Positions 30,334-38,283 of a stretch of DNA of 64,000 nucleotides are shown one piece after another. The notes under the pieces are model-generated. The model saw only the letters and a list, made by a program, of their open reading frames with translations, ran no database searches and was not told the DNA's origin. The position numbers were made by a program, and so were the translations under genes. Positions within the stretch are counted from its first letter, which is position 1. Every line of letters starts with the position of its first letter. The stretch is from Stenotrophomonas sp. 704A1 (GTDB lineage Bacteria > Pseudomonadota > Gammaproteobacteria > Xanthomonadales > Xanthomonadaceae): assembly GCF_030549525.1 (NCBI RefSeq), contig NZ_CP130831.1, forward strand, positions 3,683,501 through 3,747,500, in the 5' to 3' direction.

Positions 30334-30750
30334 TTACGGAGCAGCGCTGCGGCATTCGGCCGGCAGGTACTTGTTGTCAGCGGTCGACTCGCACTTCCAG
30401 GTGATGCCAGCGCTGGCGGGGGTCGGGGTGAAATCCAACGCAACGTTCTTCGCGGCATCGGTACCGGTGACGGTGATCTTGCCCTCGGCGCAGGCCAGGC
30501 TCGCGGTGTTCTTGGTCGGGGTGTTGAAGGTGGCAACGCCGTTGCAGGCGGTATCGTCGATCACGCCGCCGGCATTGGCGATGTTCTCACCCACGGTGGC
30601 CTTGGCGCCCGAGGCCAGCACGGCGCCTTCCGAGACGCGCGAACGGATGGTGTAGTCCTGGTAGGCCGGCAGTGCAATGGCGGCCAGGATGGCGATGATC
30701 GCAACAACGATCATCAGTTCGATAAGGGTGAAGCCCTTCTGGTTCTTCAT
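30334..30750 (-). CDS. pilA: Type IV major pilin PilA
   Basis: 138 residues, a type IVa prepilin. The class III signal MKNQKG is cleaved by PilD before Phe7, giving [20 protein letters not shown] as the hydrophobic assembly helix, with Glu at mature position 5. The C-terminal disulfide region is probably [14 protein letters not shown]. Pilin subunit of the fibre used for adhesion and twitching. It is preceded by a sigma-54 promoter at 30850 and followed by a strong terminator. There is only one pilin copy here. Confidence 0.95.
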   Translation of the reverse strand: MKNQKGFTLIELMIVVAIIAILAAIALPAYQDYTIRSRVSEGAVLASGAKATVGENIANAGGVIDDTACNGVATFNTPTKNTASLACAEGKITVTGTDAAKNVALDFTPTPASAGITWKCESTADNKYLPAECRSAAP

Positions 30751-30849
30751 AGTGATACATCCCCAAGATAGTGGTGGTTGAGTCAGTGCGCAGGATCGAT
30801 CCGGCCATCGGCCGGCTGAGCGGGTCCTGCACCCTGCGGGTGGATCAAC

Positions 30850-30865
30850 GCAGGTTGCGTGCCAA
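30850..30865 (-). promoter_or_regulatory. Sigma-54 (RpoN) promoter of pilA
   Basis: The minus-strand sequence TTGGCACGCAACCTGC has GG and GC dinucleotides separated by exactly 10 bp and TGGCAC at the -24 element. It ends about 100 bp before the pilA start, leaving a long 5' UTR. The regulator PilR is encoded at 24885. Confidence 0.85.
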
Positions 30866-30963
30866 CCCCGGCACGCCTCCCCCTGGATTTCCCCGGGCCC
30901 ATGATGGCAGCAATTTCCCGGATGTGAACCCCCCAGTCATCATTCTGCGATGGACCCGGCAAT

Positions 30964-30980
30964 GTGACGCAGTACGTCAC
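30964..30980. promoter_or_regulatory. Inverted repeat between pilA and pilC
   Basis: Perfect 6-bp arms GTGACG / CGTCAC with a 5-bp spacer, about 100 bp upstream of the sigma-54 promoter and 119 bp upstream of the pilC start. The position suits an activator site for the divergent genes. The half-site spacing does not match CRP/Clp. Confidence 0.4.
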
Positions 30981-31098
30981 CTTTGGCCGGCAGCCGGCAC
31001 GAATTCGCATTCCCGCCCCCTCAGGATCTGCCAAGTCGGCGATGAACCCGCTACCATCGGCGGATGCCCGTCTGGGGATGGCGGGCCGGGGAGCCAAC

Positions 31099-32358
31099 AT
31101 GTCTGTCAGTCGCAGTGCGATCAAGAAAGAACCGGTGGCGCGCGCCACCATGGAATTGCAGGCGTTTGTCTGGGTGGGGACCGACAAGCGCGGCGTGAAG
31201 ATGAAGGGCGAGCAGCTGGCGAAGAACGCCAACCTGCTGCGTGCCGAACTGCGCCGGCAGGGCATCAATCCCGGCCAGGTCAAGCCCAAGCCCAAGCCGC
31301 TGTTCGGCGCGGCCGGCAAGGCCGTCGGCCCGAAGGACATCGCCTTCTTCAGCCGGCAGATGGCCACCATGATGAAGTCCGGCGTGCCGATCGTCTCGGC
31401 GCTGGAGATCATCGGCAGCGGGCACAAGAACCCGCGCATGAAGAAGATGGTCGATGGCATCCGCACCGATATCGAGGGCGGTTCCTCGCTGTATGAGGCG
31501 GTCAGCAAGTACCCGGTGCAGTTCGACGAGCTCTACCGCAATCTGGTCCGGGCCGGCGAAGGCGCGGGTGTACTGGAGACGGTGCTCGACACCGTTGCCA
31601 CGTACAAGGAGAACATCGAATCGCTGAAGGGCAAGATCAAGAAGGCGCTGTTCTACCCCGCGATGGTGGTGGTGGTGGCCCTGCTGGTCAGCGCCATCAT
31701 GCTGATCTTCGTGGTGCCGCAGTTCGAGGAAGTGTTCCAGGGTTTCGGCGCCGAGCTGCCGGCCTTCACCCAGATGATCGTCAACCTGTCCCGCTTCATG
31801 GTCTCGTGGTGGTGGTTGATCGCGATCGTCCTGATCGGTGCCGGCGTCGGCTTCGTCATGGCCTACAAGCGCTCACCCAGGATGCAGCACACGATGGACC
31901 GATTGATCCTGAAGGTGCCGGTCATCGGGCAGATCATGAACAACAGCGCGATTGCCCGGTTCTCGCGGACCACCGCGGTGACCTTCAAGGCCGGTGTGCC
32001 GCTGGTGGAGGCACTGGGCATCGTCGCCGGCGCCACCGGCAACAAGGTCTACGAGGAGGCCGTGCTGCGCATGCGCGACGACGTGTCGGTCGGCTATCCG
32101 GTCAACGTGGCGATGAAGCAGCTCAACCTGTTCCCGCACATGGTGATCCAGATGACCGGCATCGGCGAAGAGGCCGGCGCCCTGGATACCATGCTGTTCA
32201 AGGTTGCCGAGTATTATGAGCAGGAAGTCAACAATGCCGTGGATGCCCTGAGCAGCCTGCTCGAACCGATGATCATGGTCTTCATCGGCGTCGTCGTAGG
32301 CGGTATGGTCATCGGCATGTACCTGCCCATCTTCAAGCTGGGCGCCGTCGTCGGATAA
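31099..32358 (+). CDS. pilC: Type IV pilus inner-membrane platform protein PilC
   Basis: 419 residues, two T2SSF/PilC domains. Four hydrophobic segments (for example MVVVVALLVSAIMLIFVV and PMIMVFIGVVVGGMVIGMYL near the C-terminus) anchor it in the inner membrane, where it links pilin assembly to PilB. The start ATG 31099 (MSVSRSAIKKEP) gives the usual length; upstream in-frame ATGs fall in the regulatory region. It is followed by pilD after 8 bp. Confidence 0.95.
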   Translation: MSVSRSAIKKEPVARATMELQAFVWVGTDKRGVKMKGEQLAKNANLLRAELRRQGINPGQVKPKPKPLFGAAGKAVGPKDIAFFSRQMATMMKSGVPIVSALEIIGSGHKNPRMKKMVDGIRTDIEGGSSLYEAVSKYPVQFDELYRNLVRAGEGAGVLETVLDTVATYKENIESLKGKIKKALFYPAMVVVVALLVSAIMLIFVVPQFEEVFQGFGAELPAFTQMIVNLSRFMVSWWWLIAIVLIGAGVGFVMAYKRSPRMQHTMDRLILKVPVIGQIMNNSAIARFSRTTAVTFKAGVPLVEALGIVAGATGNKVYEEAVLRMRDDVSVGYPVNVAMKQLNLFPHMVIQMTGIGEEAGALDTMLFKVAEYYEQEVNNAVDALSSLLEPMIMVFIGVVVGGMVIGMYLPIFKLGAVVG

Positions 32359-32366
32359 AAGAACTT

Positions 32367-33230
32367 ATGGCATTTCTCGACCAGCATCCCGGCCTCGGCT
32401 ATCCCGCCGCGGCCGGCTTGGGACTGCTGCTGGGCAGTTTCCTGAACGTTGTCATCCTGCGCCTGCCCAAGCGGCTGGAATGGCAGTGGAAGCGCGATGC
32501 GCGCGAAGTGCTGGAGGAGCCGGACTTCTACGAGCCGCCCCCGCCGGGCATCGTGGTCGAGCCGTCACACTGCCCGCACTGCAAGCACAAGCTGGCCTGG
32601 TACGAGAACATCCCGCTGTTCAGCTGGATCATCCAGGGCGGCAAGTGCCGCCACTGCAAGGCGCCGATTTCGATCCAGTACCCGCTGGTGGAGGCGCTGA
32701 CCGCCGTGATGGTGCTGGCCTGCGTGTGGCAGTTCGGCTTCGGCTGGCAGGGCTTTGGCGCGATCGTGCTGACCTGCTTCCTGATCGCCCTGTCCGGCAT
32801 CGACCTGCGCACCCAGCTGCTGCCCGACCAGCTCACCCTGCCGCTGATGTGGCTGGGGCTGATAGGCAGCATCGACAACCTGTACATGCCGGCCAAGCCG
32901 GCCCTGCTCGGGGCGCTGCTGGGCTACCTGTCGCTGTGGTCGGTGTGGTGGCTGTTCAAGCAGCTCACCGGCAAGGAAGGCATGGGCCACGGTGATTTCA
33001 AGCTGCTGGCCGCGCTGGGGGCCTGGTGCGGGATGAAGGGCATCCTGCCGATCATCCTGATGTCGTCGGTACTGGGCGCGCTGATCGGCTCGATCTGGCT
33101 GTACAGCCGCGGCCGCGACCGGGCCACGCCGATTCCGTTCGGGCCCTACCTGGCACTGGCCGGCTGGCTGTTCTTCATGTGGGGCGAGCCGCTGTTGAAC
33201 CAGTATCTGGTGATGAGCGGGCTGCGCTGA
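32367..33230 (+). CDS. pilD: Prepilin peptidase / N-methyltransferase PilD
   Basis: 287 residues. An N-terminal cytoplasmic zinc domain with CPHC...CRHC (two CxxC pairs) and several membrane segments follow. The aspartyl protease residues are in GIDLRTQLLPD and the GxGD motif GHGDFK. It cleaves type IV prepilins and methylates their N-terminus. It is likely also to process any pilin-like protein with the G|FxxxE signal encoded elsewhere, including the island adhesin at 42705-44360. Confidence 0.95.
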   Translation: MAFLDQHPGLGYPAAAGLGLLLGSFLNVVILRLPKRLEWQWKRDAREVLEEPDFYEPPPPGIVVEPSHCPHCKHKLAWYENIPLFSWIIQGGKCRHCKAPISIQYPLVEALTAVMVLACVWQFGFGWQGFGAIVLTCFLIALSGIDLRTQLLPDQLTLPLMWLGLIGSIDNLYMPAKPALLGALLGYLSLWSVWWLFKQLTGKEGMGHGDFKLLAALGAWCGMKGILPIILMSSVLGALIGSIWLYSRGRDRATPIPFGPYLALAGWLFFMWGEPLLNQYLVMSGLR

Positions 33231-33241
33231 GGGGAATCCCC

Positions 33242-33853
33242 ATGAGCCGGTATGTGATCGGCCTGACCGGCGGCATCGCCTCGGGCAAGAGTGAAGTCAC
33301 CCGGCGCTTCGAGGCGCTGGGGATCGTGGTGGCCGACGCCGACCTGGCCGCGCGGGCGGTGGTGGCCGTCGGCAGCCCGGCCCTTTCCCTGATCGCAGAG
33401 CGCTTCGGTGCCGGCATGCTGCTGGCCGACGGCAGCCTGGATCGCGCACGCCTGCGCGCCCACATCTTTGCCGACCCGGCCGAGCGTGCAGCGCTGGAAG
33501 CGATCACCCACCCGGCCATCCGCCGGTTGATGCAGCAGCAGTGCGAGCAGGCCGCGAGCCCGTATGCACTGGCGGCGATTCCGCTGCTGACCGAGGTGGG
33601 CGGCCGCCAGGCCTACCCCTGGCTGGACCGTGTGCTGGTGGTGGATGCGCCCGAAGCCGTGCAGCACGCGCGCCTGATGCAGCGCGACGGCATCGACCCC
33701 ACCCTGGCCGACCGGATGATCGCCGCCCAGGCCAGCCGCGCACAGCGCCTGGCACTGGCTGATGACGTGGTGGTCAACGATGGCCACCCGGATGCGTTGC
33801 AGGCGCAGGTGGAAGCGCTGCATGGGCAGTATCTGGCGGCTGCGGCGCGCTGA
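33242..33853 (+). CDS. coaE: Dephospho-CoA kinase
   Basis: 203 residues. P-loop LTGGIASGKSEV at the N-terminus and TLADRMIAAQAS near the C-terminus. It performs the last step of CoA biosynthesis. It lies 11 bp after pilD, the common pilD-coaE order of Proteobacteria. Confidence 0.95.
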   Translation: MSRYVIGLTGGIASGKSEVTRRFEALGIVVADADLAARAVVAVGSPALSLIAERFGAGMLLADGSLDRARLRAHIFADPAERAALEAITHPAIRRLMQQQCEQAASPYALAAIPLLTEVGGRQAYPWLDRVLVVDAPEAVQHARLMQRDGIDPTLADRMIAAQASRAQRLALADDVVVNDGHPDALQAQVEALHGQYLAAAAR

Positions 33854-33887
33854 CCTATTGGCGCATTCCGGATTTCAGTCCCCGGGA

Positions 33888-35258
33888 TTACAGCGGCTTC
33901 GGCGAGAACGTCAGCGTGGCGATCACGCCGCGCTGGCCGCCCGGCCGCACGCTTACCTGCCAGCCGTACAGGTCGCACAGGCGGCTGACGATCGACAGGC
34001 CGATGCCACCGCCCTGCGAATGGCCGGCGTGGGTGCCACGGTAGCCACGCTGGAACAGCTTGGCCGCATCTTCCTCGCTCAGGCCAGGGCCGCTGTCGGT
34101 CACCGACACCGCATTGCCGCCGACGTGCACACGCACGTCGCCATCCTGCGAGTACTTCACCGCGTTGCCGATCAGGTTGCCCAAGGCCACCGACAGTGCG
34201 GCTTCGGGCGCATCGATCACCAGATCGCGCTCGCCTTCCAGCACCAGCTCCAGCGGCTTGCCACCCAGCTGGGCACGGTGCGCGTCCAGCAGCTGCTCGG
34301 CCACGCGCGCGACATTGCTGGTGCCCTGCCCGCGCTCGTTGCGCGACAACAGCAGCAGCGCACCGATCAGGTCGCTGCACTGCTGCTCGGCACGCTGGAT
34401 GCGTTGCAGGCGCTGCAGCACCTTTTCGTCCAGCCCAGGCCGGGTCAGCAGCAGTTCGGTGGCACCACGGATCACCGCCAGCGGCGTGCGAAGTTCGTGG
34501 CTCACGTCGGCGTTGAACTCACGGTCGCGCTGCACGACTTCGGTCAACCGCGAGGAATAGTCATCCAGCGCCTGCGCCAGCTGCCCCACTTCGTCGTCGG
34601 GGAAACGCGGCGCCAGCGGCTCGGGGTCGCTGGTACCGCCGCGGTAGGCGCGCAGCCGCGCTGCCAGATCCGATACCGGCTTCATCACCTTCGATGCCGA
34701 CCACCAGCCCAGCACCAGCGACAACAGGCTGAACACCAGCACCGACAGGAACAGCGCGCGATTGAGCTGCTGCCCGCCGCGCACGCTGTCGGTCATGTCG
34801 TAGGCCAGAAATGCCCACGCGTCGGGCGTCTTGCGCACGGCCAGCTTGTAGGAATAACGCTCGCCGCGCTCGTCCACGCCGCCCATGTTGTACAGGCCGT
34901 CCTTGAACTCGTACCAGTCCGGTTCTTCCTGGCGCAGCGCCTCGAACTTGTCCGGCTTGATCAGGCGCGCGCGCATCTGCTGCACGGGCAGGTCAGGGTT
35001 GCGGTCCGGGCTCTCGTAGTAGCGCCGCACGTACTCGCTGATGTTGCGGTTCATCACGTCTTCCACCAGCTGGTTTTCCACGCGCAGGCGTGCCCAGTTG
35101 GTGGCAAAGGCGAACAGTGTCGTCAGGCAGAAGCCCAACAACACGAACGAGACGATGATGCGGCTGCGCAGGCGCCGCCGATAAGGCGTGCGCCGACGCT
35201 CCCCCCTGCTTGCCACCGAATCAGGCTTCCGGCGTGGCGATGCGGTATCCGATGCCAT
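33888..35258 (-). CDS. Sensor histidine kinase of an OmpR-type two-component system
   Basis: 456 residues. Two membrane segments (about 33-53 and 168-190) flank a periplasmic loop of ~115 residues, then a HAMP region, the H box FNADVSHELRTPLAVI and an ATPase with GNLIGNAVKYS, TDSGPGLSE and GGIGLSIV. An E-R-G-E (ExxE) motif lies in the loop. From memory it resembles ColS/VgrS of Xanthomonas, also close to pil genes; that is not verified. Its ATG at 35258 overlaps the response-regulator gene by 38 bp; a GTG at 35216 just after that stop is an alternative. Confidence 0.8.
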   Translation of the reverse strand: MASDTASPRRKPDSVASRGERRRTPYRRRLRSRIIVSFVLLGFCLTTLFAFATNWARLRVENQLVEDVMNRNISEYVRRYYESPDRNPDLPVQQMRARLIKPDKFEALRQEEPDWYEFKDGLYNMGGVDERGERYSYKLAVRKTPDAWAFLAYDMTDSVRGGQQLNRALFLSVLVFSLLSLVLGWWSASKVMKPVSDLAARLRAYRGGTSDPEPLAPRFPDDEVGQLAQALDDYSSRLTEVVQRDREFNADVSHELRTPLAVIRGATELLLTRPGLDEKVLQRLQRIQRAEQQCSDLIGALLLLSRNERGQGTSNVARVAEQLLDAHRAQLGGKPLELVLEGERDLVIDAPEAALSVALGNLIGNAVKYSQDGDVRVHVGGNAVSVTDSGPGLSEEDAAKLFQRGYRGTHAGHSQGGGIGLSIVSRLCDLYGWQVSVRPGGQRGVIATLTFSPKPL

Positions 35259-35904
35259 GGCGGGTCTGGATCATCGGGACTTCGAACGGCTTGTCGACCA
35301 CGGCACGCAGGCCGTGGATGTGCACGCGCAGCGAGTCGGAATCAGGCAGCTCCTCGCCCCACACGCGGGTTTCCAGTTCCTGCCGGGTGACCACGGCCGG
35401 GGCAGCTTCCATCAGCGCCTGCAGGATCTTCAGTGCGGTCGGGTTGAGCTGCAGCAGCTTGCCCTGGCGGCGCACTTCCAGCGTGTCCAGGTTGTATTCC
35501 AGGTCACCGGTTTCCAGCACACGGGTCTGCACGCCCTTGCCGCGACGCGACAGGGCGTTCAGACGCACTTCCACTTCCTGCAGTGCGAACGGCTTGATCA
35601 GGTAGTCGTCGGCACCGGAATCGAACCCGGCCAGCTTGTTGTCCAGCGAGTCGCGGGCAGTGAGCATCAGCACCGGCGTCTGCTTGCGCGCTTCATTGCG
35701 AAGCTTGCGGCAGACTTCGATGCCATCCATGCCGGGCAGGTTGAGGTCCAGGACAATCGCGTCGAACTCATGCACTACGGCCAGATGCAGACCGGTCACC
35801 CCGTCGGCAGCGAAGTCCACGGTGTGGCCCCGGTCCTCCAGGTAGTCGCCCAGATTGGCCGCAATGTCGCTGTTGTCTTCGATTACCAGGATTCTCACTG
35901 TCAC
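35221..35904 (-). CDS. OmpR/PhoB-family response regulator
   Basis: 227 residues. Receiver domain with Asp53 (VLDLNLPGMDG) and the late Lys in the LIKPF motif, then a winged-helix DNA-binding domain (TALKILQALMEAAPAVVTRQELE, HIHGLRAVVDKPF). It begins one base after the stop of the exported-protein gene at 35906 and runs into the kinase gene, so it belongs to one operon. It is tentatively ColR/VgrR-like. Confidence 0.88.
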   Translation of the reverse strand: MTVRILVIEDNSDIAANLGDYLEDRGHTVDFAADGVTGLHLAVVHEFDAIVLDLNLPGMDGIEVCRKLRNEARKQTPVLMLTARDSLDNKLAGFDSGADDYLIKPFALQEVEVRLNALSRRGKGVQTRVLETGDLEYNLDTLEVRRQGKLLQLNPTALKILQALMEAAPAVVTRQELETRVWGEELPDSDSLRVHIHGLRAVVDKPFEVPMIQTRHGIGYRIATPEA

Positions 35905-35905
35905 C

Positions 35906-36382
35906 TCAATCTGTTACGGAATGGCCGATGCGCTGGGCCCGGCCCATGTCGCGCTGCGCCTTGTCCTTCTGCCGAGCACGCTCGGCGACGGTCATGCACT
36001 GTGTGGTCGACCGGTTCGAGCCGATCTGCTTCTCACGCCGGCATATTAGACGACTATCTTCACGCGCCTGTGTCAAAACCGTGTTCACGACCTGCTGATC
36101 GTTGAAGACTTCAGTTCGTACCGATTCAGGCATGGCGTCCTTGGTCGGGTACTGCTCGGCGGCGCTGCGGATGCGCACCAGCGACTCACGCACCTTGCCG
36201 CGCTCCTGCAGGCGCAGTTCGGAGTAGGTCTCGCCGTCGTTGAGCTCGATCTCGATGCGCTCGACCTGCTGCAGCAGCGGCTTGCCCGGCAGGAACACCT
36301 CTTCGGTACTCTTGGCCGCTGCCGATCCGGCGGCCAGCGCCAGCGCCGATACGAGTACCGCCAACTTCATTGGATGCTTCAT
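35906..36382 (-). CDS. Exported protein, paralogue of the upstream gene
   Basis: 158 residues with a signal peptide (LAVLVSALALAAGSAAA). The mature part is helical and charged with a Cys pair in LICRREK and TTQCMTVAER. It shares the motif EDSR-x2-C-x8-GSN-x5-C-x-TVAER with the product of the gene at 36470, so the two are tandem paralogues. I do not recognise a function. The stop is one base from the response-regulator start, which suggests a role in sensing by the adjacent kinase. Confidence 0.7.
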   Translation of the reverse strand: MKHPMKLAVLVSALALAAGSAAAKSTEEVFLPGKPLLQQVERIEIELNDGETYSELRLQERGKVRESLVRIRSAAEQYPTKDAMPESVRTEVFNDQQVVNTVLTQAREDSRLICRREKQIGSNRSTTQCMTVAERARQKDKAQRDMGRAQRIGHSVTD

Positions 36383-36469
36383 GACAAACGGGTCCCTGTC
36401 TGAGGTGAACGCCGACTGTATGCGCAGGCACGCGCTGCCAGCAAGTGCTGTCCGGCAGCGCCTCCGGCG

Positions 36470-36946
36470 CTACAGGTTGGAACTCGGATTGAGGTTGCGG
36501 TAGGTGCGCTGGTCGTTGATCAGGGCCTTGCCCTTCTCCTCGATCCGGCGTCGCTCGGCCACGGTCAGGCAACGGCTCTTGGGCATGTTGCTGCCGGTGG
36601 TGCGCTGGTGGGTACAGACCTGGCGGCTGTCTTCATGGGCCCGCGTCAGCAGGGTATTGACCCGCTCCTGGTCATTGAAGATCTCGTTCTGGACCTGGGG
36701 CGGCAGCGCCTGAACGGTCTGGTGGTCGCCCATCCGCTGGGTGATCCGCGCCAGGGCCTGCCGGACCTCGCTGCGATCTTCGGCGGAAATTTCGCTGTAA
36801 TCGCCCTGCTGGAGGGCATTTTCGACCTGGCGGACCTGCTCGGCGACCGGTCCCTGCCGGTCCATCTGCACAACCGCCTTGTCCGGCTTGGCCAATGCAA
36901 CGCCAGGCAGGCACAACAACAGCACGATCATCGTGGTGCGGTACAT
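36470..36946 (-). CDS. Exported protein, first gene of the two-component operon
   Basis: 158 residues. The signal peptide is MYRTTMIVLLLCLPGVALA. The C-terminal region repeats the pattern of the next protein: EDSRQVC, TTGSNMPKSRC and LTVAERRR. Both paralogues have an acidic middle with QVENALQQGDYSE/IELNDGETYSE. The ATG at 36946 begins the signal. The first of four genes on the minus strand, 36946 to 33888. No promoter was recognised in the 37039-37200 gap, which holds the rimK terminator. Confidence 0.68.
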   Translation of the reverse strand: MYRTTMIVLLLCLPGVALAKPDKAVVQMDRQGPVAEQVRQVENALQQGDYSEISAEDRSEVRQALARITQRMGDHQTVQALPPQVQNEIFNDQERVNTLLTRAHEDSRQVCTHQRTTGSNMPKSRCLTVAERRRIEEKGKALINDQRTYRNLNPSSNL

Positions 36947-37037
36947 CGCCAACCTCCCGATCCCTCGGTGCGAAGGCCCAACTCTACGAGTGTCCCCGCG
37001 TGCCCACAAGGGACCTCCGGCAGGGGGCCGACGGCAT

Positions 37038-37071
37038 AAAAAAGACCCAGGCGGTGCACCCGCCTGGGTCT
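37038..37071 (-). terminator. Terminator downstream of rimK
   Basis: Stem AGACCCAGGCGG / CCGCCTGGGTCT read on the minus strand, followed by TTTTTT. About 130 bp separate it from the rimK stop. Confidence 0.88.
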
Positions 37072-37200
37072 GAAGTCGTATCCCGATACCGATCCTGCTG
37101 AGAGGCAGAGCTGCGGTTCGTTGAAGACTACGCCTGGGGCGATTAAAGGGGTGTTAAAGCGCTGCCATCCGCCGGAATTAAATCTCAAGCCATTGAAAAA

Positions 37201-38079
37201 TCAAGGCTTCTTTATCTTCTCGACATGTTCGATGATGCGCGCGGCCACATCCACCCCGCACGCGGCCTCGATCCCCTCCAGGCCCGGCGTGGAGTTGACT
37301 TCCAGCACCAGGGGACCGCGTTCGGACCGGATCAGGTCCACCCCGCATACCGTCAGGCCCAGTGCCTTGGCCGAGCGGACCGCCATCTGCTGCTCGGCCC
37401 GGTTGGCCTTGGCCGCCACCGCCGTGCCCCCGGCGTGCAGGTTGGAGCGGAAATCGCCCTCCGGCGCCTGCCGCTGCATCGAGGCCACCACCTGGTCGCC
37501 GACCACGAAGCAGCGCAGATCGGCGCCCTTGGCCTCGCCGATGAACTCCTGCATCAGGAAATTGGCGTACAGCCCGCGCAGGGCTTCGACGATGCCGCGC
37601 GACGCGCTGGCCTTTTCGGTGAGGATCACGCCGCGGCCCTGGGTACCTTCATTGAGCTTCACCACATGCGGCGGCGGGCCCAGCATCGACAGCAGGTCGA
37701 CGGTGTCATCCGGGTTGTCGCCGAACACGGTGACCGGCATGTCGATCCCTTTGGCGGCCAGCAACTGGTGCGCCCGCAGCTTGTCGCGCGAGCGCAGGAT
37801 CGCGTCGGAGGGGTTGGGCGTGCGCGCCCCCATCAGCTCGAACTGGCGCAGCACCGCGGTGCCATAGCGGGTCACCGAGGCGCCGATGCGCGGAATGACC
37901 GCATCCACGCCGGTCATCGGGCGGCCCTTGTAGTGCATCGAAAAGCCGTCGGTGGCGATGCGCATGTAGCAACGCAACGGATCAAGGATGCGCACGGTAT
38001 GGCCGCGTGCACGTGCGGCCTCGACCAGCCGGCGGGTGGAGTACAGCCGGGTATTGCGGGACAGGATGGCGAGCTTCAT
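37201..38079 (-). CDS. rimK: Ribosomal protein S6 glutamate ligase-like RimK
   Basis: 292 residues, an ATP-grasp ligase. Motifs include [22 protein letters not shown] at the start, [18 protein letters not shown] (ATP-binding glycine-rich loop) and [18 protein letters not shown] C-terminal metal site ([13 protein letters not shown]). In E. coli RimK adds glutamate residues to S6. The ATG at 38079 is the family start. The gene is the last core gene before the helicase and island region. Confidence 0.9.
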   Translation of the reverse strand: MKLAILSRNTRLYSTRRLVEAARARGHTVRILDPLRCYMRIATDGFSMHYKGRPMTGVDAVIPRIGASVTRYGTAVLRQFELMGARTPNPSDAILRSRDKLRAHQLLAAKGIDMPVTVFGDNPDDTVDLLSMLGPPPHVVKLNEGTQGRGVILTEKASASRGIVEALRGLYANFLMQEFIGEAKGADLRCFVVGDQVVASMQRQAPEGDFRSNLHAGGTAVAAKANRAEQQMAVRSAKALGLTVCGVDLIRSERGPLVLEVNSTPGLEGIEAACGVDVAARIIEHVEKIKKP

Positions 38080-38283
38080 CGCGAGGGGATCGGTCGGCAG
38101 GCGCGCAGCATAGCGCGGCAGCGTTGCGGGAGGATGATGCCGGTTTCGGCGTGCCGCATTGCCCGCTGCCGAGCCCCATGCCGCGCCCCGCCCGCGGTCA
38201 AGCGCCCTGCCGGGGAGCCCACTCCGGCGATCACTGGAGCCGGATCGACCAGACACTGCTGCGGGAGCGTCGGCCGCGCTGCT

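Noticed and set aside
38080..38283. A third att copy that would make the helicase gene part of a larger island
   Set aside because: No repeat of the 20-bp tRNA-Gly sequence lies between rimK and 41968.
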